Source of the DNA: Cryobacterium flavum
GTDB taxonomy: Bacteria; Actinomycetota; Actinomycetes; Actinomycetales; Microbacteriaceae
DNA: 64,000 nucleotides
Direction of reading: 5' to 3'
Assembly: GCF_900103805.1 (NCBI RefSeq)
Contig: NZ_FNIB01000006.1
Location: 124,001 to 188,000, forward strand
The notes below the pieces were generated by a model. It ran no database searches and was not told the DNA's origin. It worked only from the letters and a program-made list of their open reading frames with translations. This document shows, one piece after another, positions 26,856 through 36,100 of the stretch. Position 1 is the stretch's first letter, and each line of letters starts with the position of its first letter. The position numbers and the translations under genes were made by a program.

Positions 26856-26899
26856 ACCCCCTTCTTTCTGAACGTGCAATACCAAGTGTGAGGTGAACG

Positions 26900-27823
26900 A
26901 TGACCACAATGGTCACCACCAAGCCCTCAATGTGGAAGAACTATTCCACCTGGGCAAACCGTCATCGCAAGTGGCTCTTCGCCTCCCCAGCGATGATCTT
27001 CGTCGGGCTGCTCATCGCGGTGCCGCTGGGCTGGACGCTGTACCTCAGCGTGACGGACTCCGAGGGCTCGGTGCGCGCAGCATCCAACCTGGTCGGATTC
27101 AGCAACTACGTCGAGGTGCTCACCGACACGGATCGCTTCTGGCCCGCCGTGATGCGCACGTTCGTCTTCACCGGCGGAGCGCTGGCCATTGAGCTTGTCC
27201 TCGGCATGTGCATTGCCCTGCTGCTCTGGCGCCCGTTCCGCGGCGAGAAATGGGTTCGCGTCGCGATCCTGCTGCCCCTGGTCGCTACCCCGGTCGCCGT
27301 CGGCATGATGTGGCGCCTCATCTTCGACCCGAACATCGGCTTCGCCAACCAGGTGCTCAGCTGGATCGGTATTCCGGCCCAGCCCTGGCTGTCCGGCCAG
27401 TACACCGCCCTGCCGACGCTCATGTTCGTCGATATCTGGCAGTGGACACCGATGGTCGTACTGATGCTGCTCGCCGGCCTCACCTCACTCTCCGACGAAC
27501 CCGACGAAGCTGCGCGCATTGACGGCGCCAACGCCTGGCAGCGATTCTGGTTCGTCACTCTGCCACTCCTGCGGGCCACCGTCATCGTGACCATCGTGCT
27601 GCGCGGAATCGACGCCCTCAAGACCTTCGACATCCTCTATGCCACCAAGGGCAAGGGCGGCGGGTCATTCCACGAAGTCGAGACGCTGAACATCTATGCC
27701 TTCGGCCTGAGCTTCGACTACAACGACTACGGGATCGCGTCCACCGTGCTGATCCTGTTCTTCCTGCTCATCATCGCGATCATGTGGGTACTCACCTACC
27801 GCAGAAAGGCGAACCGGTCATGA
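26900..27823 (+). CDS. Carbohydrate ABC transporter permease (MalF-like)
   Basis: 307 residues, six predicted helices beginning WLFASPAMIFVGLLIAVPLGWTLYLS. The EAA coupling motif is DEPDEAARIDGANAWQRFWFVTLPLL. It pairs with the next permease, which starts in a 4-bp overlap, to form the membrane channel for the 25512 binding protein. Confidence 0.92.
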   Translation: MTTMVTTKPSMWKNYSTWANRHRKWLFASPAMIFVGLLIAVPLGWTLYLSVTDSEGSVRAASNLVGFSNYVEVLTDTDRFWPAVMRTFVFTGGALAIELVLGMCIALLLWRPFRGEKWVRVAILLPLVATPVAVGMMWRLIFDPNIGFANQVLSWIGIPAQPWLSGQYTALPTLMFVDIWQWTPMVVLMLLAGLTSLSDEPDEAARIDGANAWQRFWFVTLPLLRATVIVTIVLRGIDALKTFDILYATKGKGGGSFHEVETLNIYAFGLSFDYNDYGIASTVLILFFLLIIAIMWVLTYRRKANRS

Positions 27824-28701
27824 CAACGACCCTGCCAGCCCGTCCTGTCACCCAGACTCCGCGCCCGGTCGCGATTGCACCGCGGCGCCGCAAGCCGCGA
27901 GCGTACAAAATCTTTCGGGTCGTCGCCCTCACCCTCACGGTGCTGCTGTTCGTCGCTCCGCTGGTCTGGATGTTCGTCGCGTCACTCAAGACCAATGTCG
28001 ACATCTACGACGCCAGCAAGACCCTGTTCTTCACGCCGACGCTCGACAACTACGACAACGTGCTCAGCCGCAATAACTATTTCGGATTCATCTTCAATAG
28101 TTTCTGGGTGGCGCTGTTGTCCACCGTCTTCTCCCTGCTCATCGGAGTTCCGGCCGCCTACGCGATGAGTCGTTTCGCGATGCACCGCTCCGCGCTGGTC
28201 GTCCTCATGGCACGCATCATTCCGGGCGTCAGCCTGCTCGTGCCGTGGTACTTCATCTTCGCCAACATGCGCATGGTCGGCGGCTTCGGCGTGCTGATTC
28301 TCTCGCACATGTTCGTCGCCCTGCCGCTCATCGTGTACATCATGATCAGCTATTTCGACTCGACTCCGCTCGAACTGGAGGAGCAGGCGCAGGTGGACGG
28401 CCTCACCCACATCGGCGCGTTCCTGCGGATCACCCTGCCGCTGTCGGTTCCGGGACTCGCGACGGCCGGCATCCTCTCCTTTATCTTTTCGTGGAACAAC
28501 TTCATGTTCGCGCTGGTGCTCTCCGGCGCGAATACCAAGACCCTGCCGGTGGCGATCTTCAACTTCGTCTCGTATGCCAGCATCGACTGGGGAAGCCTGA
28601 TGGCGGCAGCCGTCGTGGTCACCGTTCCGATCATGGTCATTGCGCTGTTCACCCAGAAGTACATCGTGTCCGGCCTCACCGCCGGTGCGACCAAGGGCTG
28701 A
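27820..28701 (+). CDS. Carbohydrate ABC transporter permease (MalG-like)
   Basis: 293 residues from the ATG overlapping the previous stop (ATGA). Six predicted helices; PAAYAMSRF and the EAA motif PLELEEQAQVDGLTHIGAFLRITLPLSVPG are typical of MalG-type subunits. The stop is followed after two bases by the gluconokinase start. Confidence 0.92.
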   Translation: MTTTLPARPVTQTPRPVAIAPRRRKPRAYKIFRVVALTLTVLLFVAPLVWMFVASLKTNVDIYDASKTLFFTPTLDNYDNVLSRNNYFGFIFNSFWVALLSTVFSLLIGVPAAYAMSRFAMHRSALVVLMARIIPGVSLLVPWYFIFANMRMVGGFGVLILSHMFVALPLIVYIMISYFDSTPLELEEQAQVDGLTHIGAFLRITLPLSVPGLATAGILSFIFSWNNFMFALVLSGANTKTLPVAIFNFVSYASIDWGSLMAAAVVVTVPIMVIALFTQKYIVSGLTAGATKG

Positions 28702-28703
28702 GG

Positions 28704-29237
28704 GTGGGCCTCCCGCCGATCGTCGTCATGGGTGTGCAGGGCTCTGGCAAATCGACCATCGGTGAATTTCTGGCCGAGCGCCTCGGCGCCCGGTTCCTCG
28801 ACGGCGATACCCTGCACCCCGCCGCGAACAAGGCCGCCATGGCCGCCGGAAACGCGCTGCAGGATGAACACCGGCTGCCGTGGCTGCATGAGGTGGGGCG
28901 CTGCCTGGCCGGGGACTACCCGAACGGCATCGTCATCGCCTGCTCGGCCCTCAAACGCAGTTACCGCGACCTGCTGCGCGATCACGCCGTTGACCTGTTC
29001 GTGGTTGATCCGGAAGGGTCGATCGACCTGATCGCAGCCCGGCTACGCGCACGCACCCACGAATTCATGCCTCCCGCGCTGCTGCAATCGCAGTTTGACA
29101 CGCTCGAGGTACGCACACACGATGAACGCGGCGTAACCGTGGACATCGTCGAACCGCCCGGCACCATCGTCGAACGGATCCTTGCGGCTCTCGCCGCCGA
29201 AACAGAAAGCGGTGAGGCTGCCCGTGTCACACATTGA
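28704..29237 (+). CDS. gntK: Gluconokinase
   Basis: 177-residue GntK-type P-loop kinase that phosphorylates D-gluconate to 6-phosphogluconate. The GTG at 28704 gives VGLPPIVVMGVQGSGKSTIGEFLA with the Walker A GVQGSGKST. FLDGDTLHPAANKAAMAAGNALQDEHRLPWL and IACSALKRSYRDLLR are diagnostic of the family. It is in the importer operon and its 3' end overlaps the galactonate dehydratase gene. The product can enter Gnd, encoded divergently nearby. Confidence 0.93.
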   Translation: MGLPPIVVMGVQGSGKSTIGEFLAERLGARFLDGDTLHPAANKAAMAAGNALQDEHRLPWLHEVGRCLAGDYPNGIVIACSALKRSYRDLLRDHAVDLFVVDPEGSIDLIAARLRARTHEFMPPALLQSQFDTLEVRTHDERGVTVDIVEPPGTIVERILAALAAETESGEAARVTH

Positions 29238-30372
29238 ACGAGTGGAAACTTTTCTCGTGGCACCCCGTTGGCTATTCGTGCGGCTTGAAACCAGCGATGG
29301 CGTCGTCGGCTGGGGCGAAGCCAGCCTGGAAGGGCATTCGGATGCCGTGCGCGCGGTCGTCGAACAGTTCGCGGAATATCTCATCGGCGCCGACCCCGAC
29401 CGCATTGAAGACCACTGGCAGGTATTGACCAAGAGCGGTTTCTACCGCGGTGGACCGGTGTTCGGCAGCGCTGTCTCCGGCATCGACCAGGCTCTGTGGG
29501 ACCTCAAGGGCAAGTCGCTCGGGGTACCGGTCTACCAGCTGCTCGGCGGCGCGGTGCGCGATCGCATCCGCATGTACGGCTGGGTCGGCGGCGACGACCC
29601 GAGCGGCATCGCCGACGCGATCGCGGCGCAGATGGCCGTGGGGCTGACCGCCGTCAAGATGAACGCCTCCGGCATCATGAGCCGAGTCGGCACGGTCGCT
29701 GAAATCGACGGTGTGCTCGAACGGGTCGCCGCCGCACGCGCCGTGCTCGGCCCCGACCGTGATGTGGCCGTGGACTTTCACGGTCGGTTCACGCTCGCCA
29801 ATACCCGCCGGATCGCCCCGTTGCTCGAACCCCTGCGACCGTTCTTCATTGAAGAACCGGTCGTGCCGGAGAATTCCCACCTGATTGGTCAGCTGGCCCA
29901 GGCCACCTCGATTCCGATCGCGACCGGGGAGCGGCTCTACACCCGGCAGGATTTTCTGCCTGTGTTCGAGGCTGGCATCGCCGTGGCGCAGCCCGACCTC
30001 TCCCATGCCGGCGGAATCTCCGAAGTACGCCGCATCGCGGCGATGGCGGAGGTGTACGACGTACAGCTGGCCCCGCACTGCCCGCTTGGCCCGATCGCGC
30101 TCGCCGCCTGCCTGCAGGTGGGCTTCGCCACTCCCAACTACCTCATTCAGGAGCAGAGCATCGGCATCCATTACAACCAGGGCGCCGAAGTTCTCGATTA
30201 CGTGCTCGAGAAGGAGCCATTGAAATTCGTCAACGGAAACATTGAACTGTTGACCGGCCCCGGTCTCGGCATCGAGATTGACGAGGCCGCAGTAAGGGCC
30301 GCCGACTCGCGCGGGCACACGTGGCGGTCGCCGATCTGGCGGCACGCGGACGGCGCACTGGCGGAGTGGTGA
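29224..30372 (+). CDS. dgoD: D-galactonate dehydratase (mandelate racemase/enolase superfamily)
   Basis: 382 residues from the GTG at 29224, matching the 382-residue E. coli DgoD; an ATG at 29182 would overlap gntK by 56 bp. GFYRGGPVFGSAVSGIDQALWDLKGK, VDFHGRF (metal Asp with His), FFIEEPV (Glu), ATGERLYTR (Glu), QPDLSHAGGISE and LAPHCPLGPIALAACLQ (catalytic His) follow DgoD closely throughout. It dehydrates D-galactonate to 2-dehydro-3-deoxy-galactonate. The kinase and aldolase that normally follow are not in this window. Confidence 0.92.
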   Translation: MSHIERVETFLVAPRWLFVRLETSDGVVGWGEASLEGHSDAVRAVVEQFAEYLIGADPDRIEDHWQVLTKSGFYRGGPVFGSAVSGIDQALWDLKGKSLGVPVYQLLGGAVRDRIRMYGWVGGDDPSGIADAIAAQMAVGLTAVKMNASGIMSRVGTVAEIDGVLERVAAARAVLGPDRDVAVDFHGRFTLANTRRIAPLLEPLRPFFIEEPVVPENSHLIGQLAQATSIPIATGERLYTRQDFLPVFEAGIAVAQPDLSHAGGISEVRRIAAMAEVYDVQLAPHCPLGPIALAACLQVGFATPNYLIQEQSIGIHYNQGAEVLDYVLEKEPLKFVNGNIELLTGPGLGIEIDEAAVRAADSRGHTWRSPIWRHADGALAEW

Positions 30373-30426
30373 CGGCCATCACCGTGCCGAGCCCCCTTCT
30401 GATGACACGCACGACCAAGGAGAACC

Positions 30427-31656
30427 ATGAAGATCGACAGAGCAGAAGTCATCGTCACCAGCCCGGATCGCAATTTCGTGACCCTGCGCCTCACCACCGA
30501 CGACGGGCTCGTCGGGCTCGGTGACGCCACCTTGAACGGCCGCGAACTGGCCGTGGTGGCCTACCTGCAGGAGCACGTCGTGCCGCTGTTGCTCGGCGCC
30601 GACGCCCACCGCATCGAAGATACCTGGCAGTTTCTCTATCGCAGCGCCTACTGGCGCCGGGGCCCGGTCACCATGGCCGCGATTGCCGCCGTTGACGTGG
30701 CGCTCTGGGATCTTAAAGCGCAGGCCGCCGGGATGCCGCTGTACCAGCTGCTCGGGGGAGCCAGCCGGGACAAAATTCTCGCCTACGGTCACGCATCGGG
30801 GCGCGACCTGCCCGAACTGTTCGATTCCATCCGCAAGCATCAGGCGCTCGGCTACCGGGCCATCCGGGTGCAGACTGCCATCCCCGGCCTGAAAGCCATC
30901 TACGGCGTTGCCGCGCAAACCCAGACCAGTGGCAAACGCTACGACTACGAACCGGCCCAGCGTGCGGCCAGGCCTGCGGAGGAAGACTGGGATACCCGCG
31001 CCTACCTGCGGCACCTGCCGACCGTGTTCGAGGGGGTTCGCGGCGAGTTCGGCGCCGAACTGCCCCTGCTGCACGACGGTCATCACCGGATGACGCCGAT
31101 CCAGGCCGCGAGACTCGGTAAGTCGCTTGAACCGTACGATCTGTTCTGGCTCGAAGACTGCACCCCGGCCGAAAACCAGGATGCCCTGCGGCTGGTGCGC
31201 TCGCATACCACCATCCCGCTCGCGATCGGTGAGGTCTTCAACACGGTCTGGGACTACCAAACCCTGATCAAGGACCAGCTCATCGACTACGTGCGGTCGG
31301 CGGTCACCCACACCGGCGGCATTTCGCCCCTGAAGAAGATTCTCGACTACGCCGCCCAGTACCAGATCAAGTCCGGCATTCACGGCCCGACCGACATCTC
31401 CCCGGTGGGCATGGCGGCGGCGCTGCACCTCGACCTGGCCATTCACAACTTTGGAATCCAGGAGTACATGCAACACGGCGACGCCACCAACAGCGTTTTC
31501 GAACAGTCCTTCAGCTTTTCCGACGGCTACCTGCACCCCGGTAACAAGCCCGGTCTGGGCGTTCAGCTGAACGTGGACGAGGCCGGCAAGTACCCGTACC
31601 AGACGGCGTACCTGCCCTTCAATCGTCTGGCCGACGGCACCGTTCACGACTGGTAA
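30427..31656 (+). CDS. Mannonate dehydratase-like protein (ManD/RspA, enolase superfamily)
   Basis: 409 residues with AAGG-AGA before the ATG. YWRRGPVTMAAIAAVDVALWDLKAQAAGMPLYQLLGG, HDGHHRMTP (metal Asp followed by the ManD-specific His), FWLEDCTPAE (Glu), IAIGEVFN-type Glu, and VTHTGGISPLKKI and SGIHGPTDISPV match the D-mannonate dehydratase/RspA subgroup. Members range from efficient mannonate dehydratases to low-activity gluconate dehydratases, so the exact substrate is open. It closes the aldonate operon, 54 bp after dgoD. Confidence 0.88.
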   Translation: MKIDRAEVIVTSPDRNFVTLRLTTDDGLVGLGDATLNGRELAVVAYLQEHVVPLLLGADAHRIEDTWQFLYRSAYWRRGPVTMAAIAAVDVALWDLKAQAAGMPLYQLLGGASRDKILAYGHASGRDLPELFDSIRKHQALGYRAIRVQTAIPGLKAIYGVAAQTQTSGKRYDYEPAQRAARPAEEDWDTRAYLRHLPTVFEGVRGEFGAELPLLHDGHHRMTPIQAARLGKSLEPYDLFWLEDCTPAENQDALRLVRSHTTIPLAIGEVFNTVWDYQTLIKDQLIDYVRSAVTHTGGISPLKKILDYAAQYQIKSGIHGPTDISPVGMAAALHLDLAIHNFGIQEYMQHGDATNSVFEQSFSFSDGYLHPGNKPGLGVQLNVDEAGKYPYQTAYLPFNRLADGTVHDW

Positions 31657-31899
31657 GGCAAGCCGACGACACGCCCGGGCTGCAGGGGTGGCTCGAACTG
31701 TGTAAGATTGAAACGAACTTCGGCGAGGGATAGTGTCGTGCCTGCATTCTGGGCCGGCGGCATCCGTTATCGACGCGGCGGACGAGGCCTTGGGCTTTTC
31801 CTCACGCTGACATGCGTTCGAGTTGAATCAGTACCCCTCTTTCTCGGGCTTCGGCCCGTGAATCACGATCTGGGCTTAGGCCCCGCAAGGAGAAATACC
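31657..31899 (+). promoter_or_regulatory. Long leader upstream of rplY
   Basis: 243 bp without a gene. GTGTAAGAT at about 31700 resembles a -10 region. A small GGGC-TTC-GCCC hairpin lies near 31846-31858, shortly before the ribosome binding site. Nothing else can be named. Confidence 0.3.
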
Positions 31900-32514
31900 A
31901 TGGCTAGAGAAGTTACCGCCGTCGAGGCAGACCTCCGCACGAACTTCGGCAAGGGTGCGGCCCGCAAGCTGCGCGTACTCGGCAAGATCCCGGCCGTCAT
32001 CTACGGCCACGGCACCGATCCGGTGCACGTGTCGCTGCCCGCCCACCGCATCGCCCTGCTGCTGCGTCGCGCCAACATGCTCCTCGAGCTCGACATTGAA
32101 GGCACCAAGCAGCTCGTGCTGGTCAAGGACGTGCAGAAGGACCCGGTGAAGGCCATCATCGAGCACATCGACCTCGTCGTCGTGCGCAAGGGTGAAAAGG
32201 TTCAGGTTGAAGTTCAGGTGCACATGTCCGGCGAGTCCTTCGCCGGCACGATCGCCGACTTCGACACCAAGACCCTGTTGCTCGAGGTTGAAGCCACCGA
32301 CATCCCCGAGAACGTCACCGTGTCGATCGAAGGCCTCGAAGACGGCGCCCAGATTCACGCCAAGGACGTTCCGCTGCCCATCGGCGCCGTGCTCATCTCC
32401 GATGAAGACGCTCTCGTCGTGTACATCCACACCCCGCGTGGCGAAGACGAAGAAGAGGCCGAGACCGAGGTCATCACGGCCGGCACCCCGGCCGCTACGC
32501 CTCCCGCCGCGTAA
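31900..32514 (+). CDS. rplY: 50S ribosomal protein L25/general stress protein Ctc
   Basis: 204 residues from the ATG at 31900, with AAGGAG upstream. The N-terminal 5S-rRNA-binding L25 domain (ADLRTNFGKGAARKLRVLGKIPAVIYGHG) is followed by the TL5/Ctc beta domain and an acidic tail (RGEDEEEAETEV). The Ctc form stabilises the ribosome central protuberance and is stress-linked in Bacillus. pth follows after 56 bp, a conserved pairing. Confidence 0.95.
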   Translation: MAREVTAVEADLRTNFGKGAARKLRVLGKIPAVIYGHGTDPVHVSLPAHRIALLLRRANMLLELDIEGTKQLVLVKDVQKDPVKAIIEHIDLVVVRKGEKVQVEVQVHMSGESFAGTIADFDTKTLLLEVEATDIPENVTVSIEGLEDGAQIHAKDVPLPIGAVLISDEDALVVYIHTPRGEDEEEAETEVITAGTPAATPPAA

Positions 32515-32570
32515 CACCTATTTTCACCTGGTTCCGTCTGGGCTTTCGCCCGCATATACGGAGGAATCCC

Positions 32571-33155
32571 CTGGATACGAACCTGTGGCTCGTAGTCGGG
32601 CTCGGCAACCCCGGGCCCGACTACGCCGGCAATCGGCACAACGTCGGCCAGATGGTGACGGCGCAGCTCGCCGACCGTCTCACGTCGAACTTCAAGCGTC
32701 ACAAAACGGCCGCCCTCGTCGCCGAGGGACACCTCTCACCGGGTGGCCCCAAACTGGTGCTGGCCAAGCCCACCACGTTCATGAACGTCTCCGGCAGCCC
32801 GGTCGCCGCCCTGCTGCGCTTCTATTCGCTGCCCGTCTCCCGGCTCATCGTCGTGCACGACGACCTGGACCTGCCCTTTGACACGCTCAAGATCAAGGTC
32901 GGCGGGGGTCACGGCGGTCACAACGGCCTGCGCGACATCATCGCCGCCACCGGAACCAACGAATTCATTCGCATTCGCATGGGCATCGGGCGTCCGCCAG
33001 GTCGCCAGAACCCGGCCGATTTCGTGCTGCACGATTTTGCTTCCGCCGAGCGCAGCATTCTGCCCAACCTCATAGCGGATGCCGCCGACGCGGTCGAACT
33101 GATCGCCTCCGACGGCGTCGTGGCCGCGCAGCAGAAGTTTCACTCGCCCTCCTAG
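32571..33155 (+). CDS. pth: Peptidyl-tRNA hydrolase with apparent CTG start
   Basis: 194 residues if translation begins at the CTG at 32571. Conserved Pth residues lie before the first ATG (32652): LWLVVGLGNPGPDYAGNRHNVGQ contains the active-site Asn (GLGNPG) and catalytic His (RHNVG). No in-frame ATG, GTG or TTG exists upstream, but GGAGG sits 6 bases before the CTG. Further motifs are KPTTFMNVSGSPV, VHDDLDLPFDTLKIKVGGGHGGHNGLRDI, and RMGIGRPPG. The enzyme recycles peptidyl-tRNA. A sequencing error at the start codon is the alternative. Confidence 0.92.
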   Translation: MDTNLWLVVGLGNPGPDYAGNRHNVGQMVTAQLADRLTSNFKRHKTAALVAEGHLSPGGPKLVLAKPTTFMNVSGSPVAALLRFYSLPVSRLIVVHDDLDLPFDTLKIKVGGGHGGHNGLRDIIAATGTNEFIRIRMGIGRPPGRQNPADFVLHDFASAERSILPNLIADAADAVELIASDGVVAAQQKFHSPS

Positions 33156-33173
33156 GCTGCGTAGACTCGTTCA

Positions 33174-36100
33174 GTGATCCTTCAGGGCTTAATCGCAGCG
33201 CTCGCGCGCGCCTCCACGTTCGATAACGCCCTCGCCTATGCCAGCCGGGACGCTGATTTCTCCCTGACCGGGGGCCTGCGTGCCCCGTTGCTGGCCGCGC
33301 TGCTCGACCTGCGCCGGGACGACGCTCAGGCCCTGTTCGTCATCACCGCGACCGGCCGCGAATCCGAGGCGCTGCGCGAGAACCTCGGCTGCTTCGCCAC
33401 GAGCGCTGAAATCATTGACTTTCCGGCCTGGGAAACCCTGCCGCACGAACGGCTCAGTCCGAGCGCCGAGATCGTCGGCAAGCGCCTGCACGCGCTCCGC
33501 CGCATGCGCGAGTGGCAGGAGCAAGACGCGAGCGAGCGGCATCCGCTTATCGTCGTCGCCTCGGTGCGGGCCGCGCTGCAGCCGGTCGCCGACAACCTCA
33601 CCGACTACGAACCGATCGAGCTCACGGTCGGCGGGCGCGGGCACGACCTCGCGGCGATCGTGCTGCAACTGGTCAACGTTGCCTACGCCCGGGTCGACAT
33701 GGTCACCCGGCGTGGCGAGTTCGCCGTGCGCGGCGGCATCCTCGACGTATTCCCGCCGGTCGCCTCGCACCCCTACCGGGTGGAGTTCTTCGGCGACGAG
33801 GTCGAGCAGATTCGGCTGTTCAGTGTTGCCGACCAGCGTTCGCTGCCCGAGCCGGTCGAGTCGGTCAGCCTGCCGCCGAGCCGGGAACTGCTGCTGAGCC
33901 CCGCCGTGCGGCAGCGTGCCCGGGAAATGCAGCACGAGTTTCCGAGCCTGGCCGGACTGCTGGCCAAGATCGCCGAGGGAATCCCGGTCGAGGGCATGGA
34001 AAGCCTCGCTCCCGCCCTGGTCGACCGGCTGGTGCCGGTCACCCACTACCTGCCGACCAACGCCGCCGTCGCCGTGATCTCGCCGGAACGGGTCGCGAGC
34101 CGGGCCATCAGCCTTGCCGAAACCAACCGCGAATTCCTCGGCGCAGCGTGGAGTGCCGCCACGGCCGGTGCCGACGCCCCGATCGACCTCGAATCCGGTG
34201 ATTTTCTCACCCTCGGGCGCCTGCGCGACAGCGTGAAGTACTCGGCGCCGGGGGTGCCCGCGACCGGTCACAGCTGGTGGACCCTGAGCACTTTTCAGGC
34301 CGCGCCGACCGATGCGCCCGTCTTGCCCGAACACCTCGAGATGGACGCACTGCTCACGATTCGTATCGAAGCGGATGCCGTCCCTACCTTCGCCGGCAGC
34401 GTCGACGGCGCCGTCGGGCACGTCGCAAGCCGGCTGCACGACGGTTGGGTCGTCGGCATCGTCGCCCAGGGAACCGGCCTCGTGGAACGAGCGGCGCAGG
34501 TGCTCGCGGAGCGTGAACTGCCGGTGCGCGTCGTGGACGTGTGGCCGCTGGAGCCGGAACCGGGTATCGCCTACCTGCTGAAAGCATCCGTCGATCACGG
34601 TTTCGAACTGCCGCAGAGCAAGCTCGCGCTGATCAGCGAGAGCGAGTTCTACGGTCGCACGGTCGGATATGACGCGCGTCAGATCAAGAAGCTCGCCAGT
34701 CGCCGCAAGAATGTCGTCGACCCGCTGCAGCTGGTGGCTGGCGACCACGTGGTACACCAGACGCACGGTATCGGCCGTTTTCTCGAACTGACCCAACGTG
34801 AGGTGTCCAGTGGTGGCCGCAACCCGGTCAAGACCACTCGGGAATACCTCGTGCTGGAATACGCGCCATCGAAGCGCGGGCACGCCGGCGACCGGCTCTA
34901 TGTGCCGACCGACCAACTCGACTTGGTCACGCGCTACGTCGGCGGTGAAGCGCCGACCCTGAGCAAGATGGGCGGCAGCGACTGGTCGAGTGCCAAGACC
35001 AAGGCGCGCAAAGCGGTGCGCGATATCGCCGTGGAGCTGGTCAAACTGTATTCGGCGCGCATGGCCAGCAAGGGGCACGCGTTCGGGCCGGACACTCCGT
35101 GGCAGCGTGAGCTCGAAGAGGCCTTTCCGTTCGTGGAGACGCCCGACCAGCTCACCACGATCGATGAGGTCAAGGCCGATATGGAACGGCCCATTCCGAT
35201 GGACCGGCTGCTCAGCGGTGACGTCGGTTTCGGCAAGACCGAGGTGGCCATTCGCGCCGCGTTCAAGGCCGTGCAGGACGGCAAGCAGGTGGCCATGCTC
35301 GTGCCGACCACCCTGCTGGTCAGCCAGCACATGGAAACGTTCAAGGAACGCTTTGCCGGGTTCCCCATTCACCTGCGGGCCCTGTCGCGGTTTCAGACCG
35401 ACAAGGAGTCCCGGGAGACGATCGCCGGCATGCTCGACGGCACCGTCGATGTCGTCATCGGCACGCACCGGCTGTTGTCGCCGTCGATCATCTTCAAAGA
35501 TCTCGGCCTGGTCATCATCGACGAGGAGCAGCGGTTCGGCGTTGAACACAAGGACGCCCTGAAGAAGCTCAAGACCAACGTCGACATTCTTGCGATGAGT
35601 GCGACGCCCATCCCGCGGTCCCTCGAGATGGCGGTCACCGGCATCCGCGAGATGTCGACCCTGGCGACTCCGCCCGAAGATCGACACCCCATTTTGACCT
35701 TTGTGGGGCCGTACTCGCAGCGGCAGGTGGCCGCAGCCATCCGTCGTGAGCTGCTGCGCGAGGGCCAGATCTTCTTCGTGCACAACCGGGTCACCAGCAT
35801 CAACCGCATCGCCGCGCAGATTGCCGAACTCGTGCCGGAGGCACGCATCGCGGTGGCACACGGACAGCTGCCCGAGGCACAGCTCGAACAGGTGGTCGGT
35901 GATTTCTGGGAGCGCAAGTTCGACATCCTGGTCTGCACCACGATCATCGAGACCGGCCTCGACATCAACAACGCCAACACCATCATCATCGACCGCGCCG
36001 ACAAGTTCGGGCTGAGCCAGCTGCACCAGCTGCGCGGTCGGGTCGGTCGCGGGCGCGAACGGGCCTACGCCTACTTTCTCTACGACGAGAACAAGCCACT

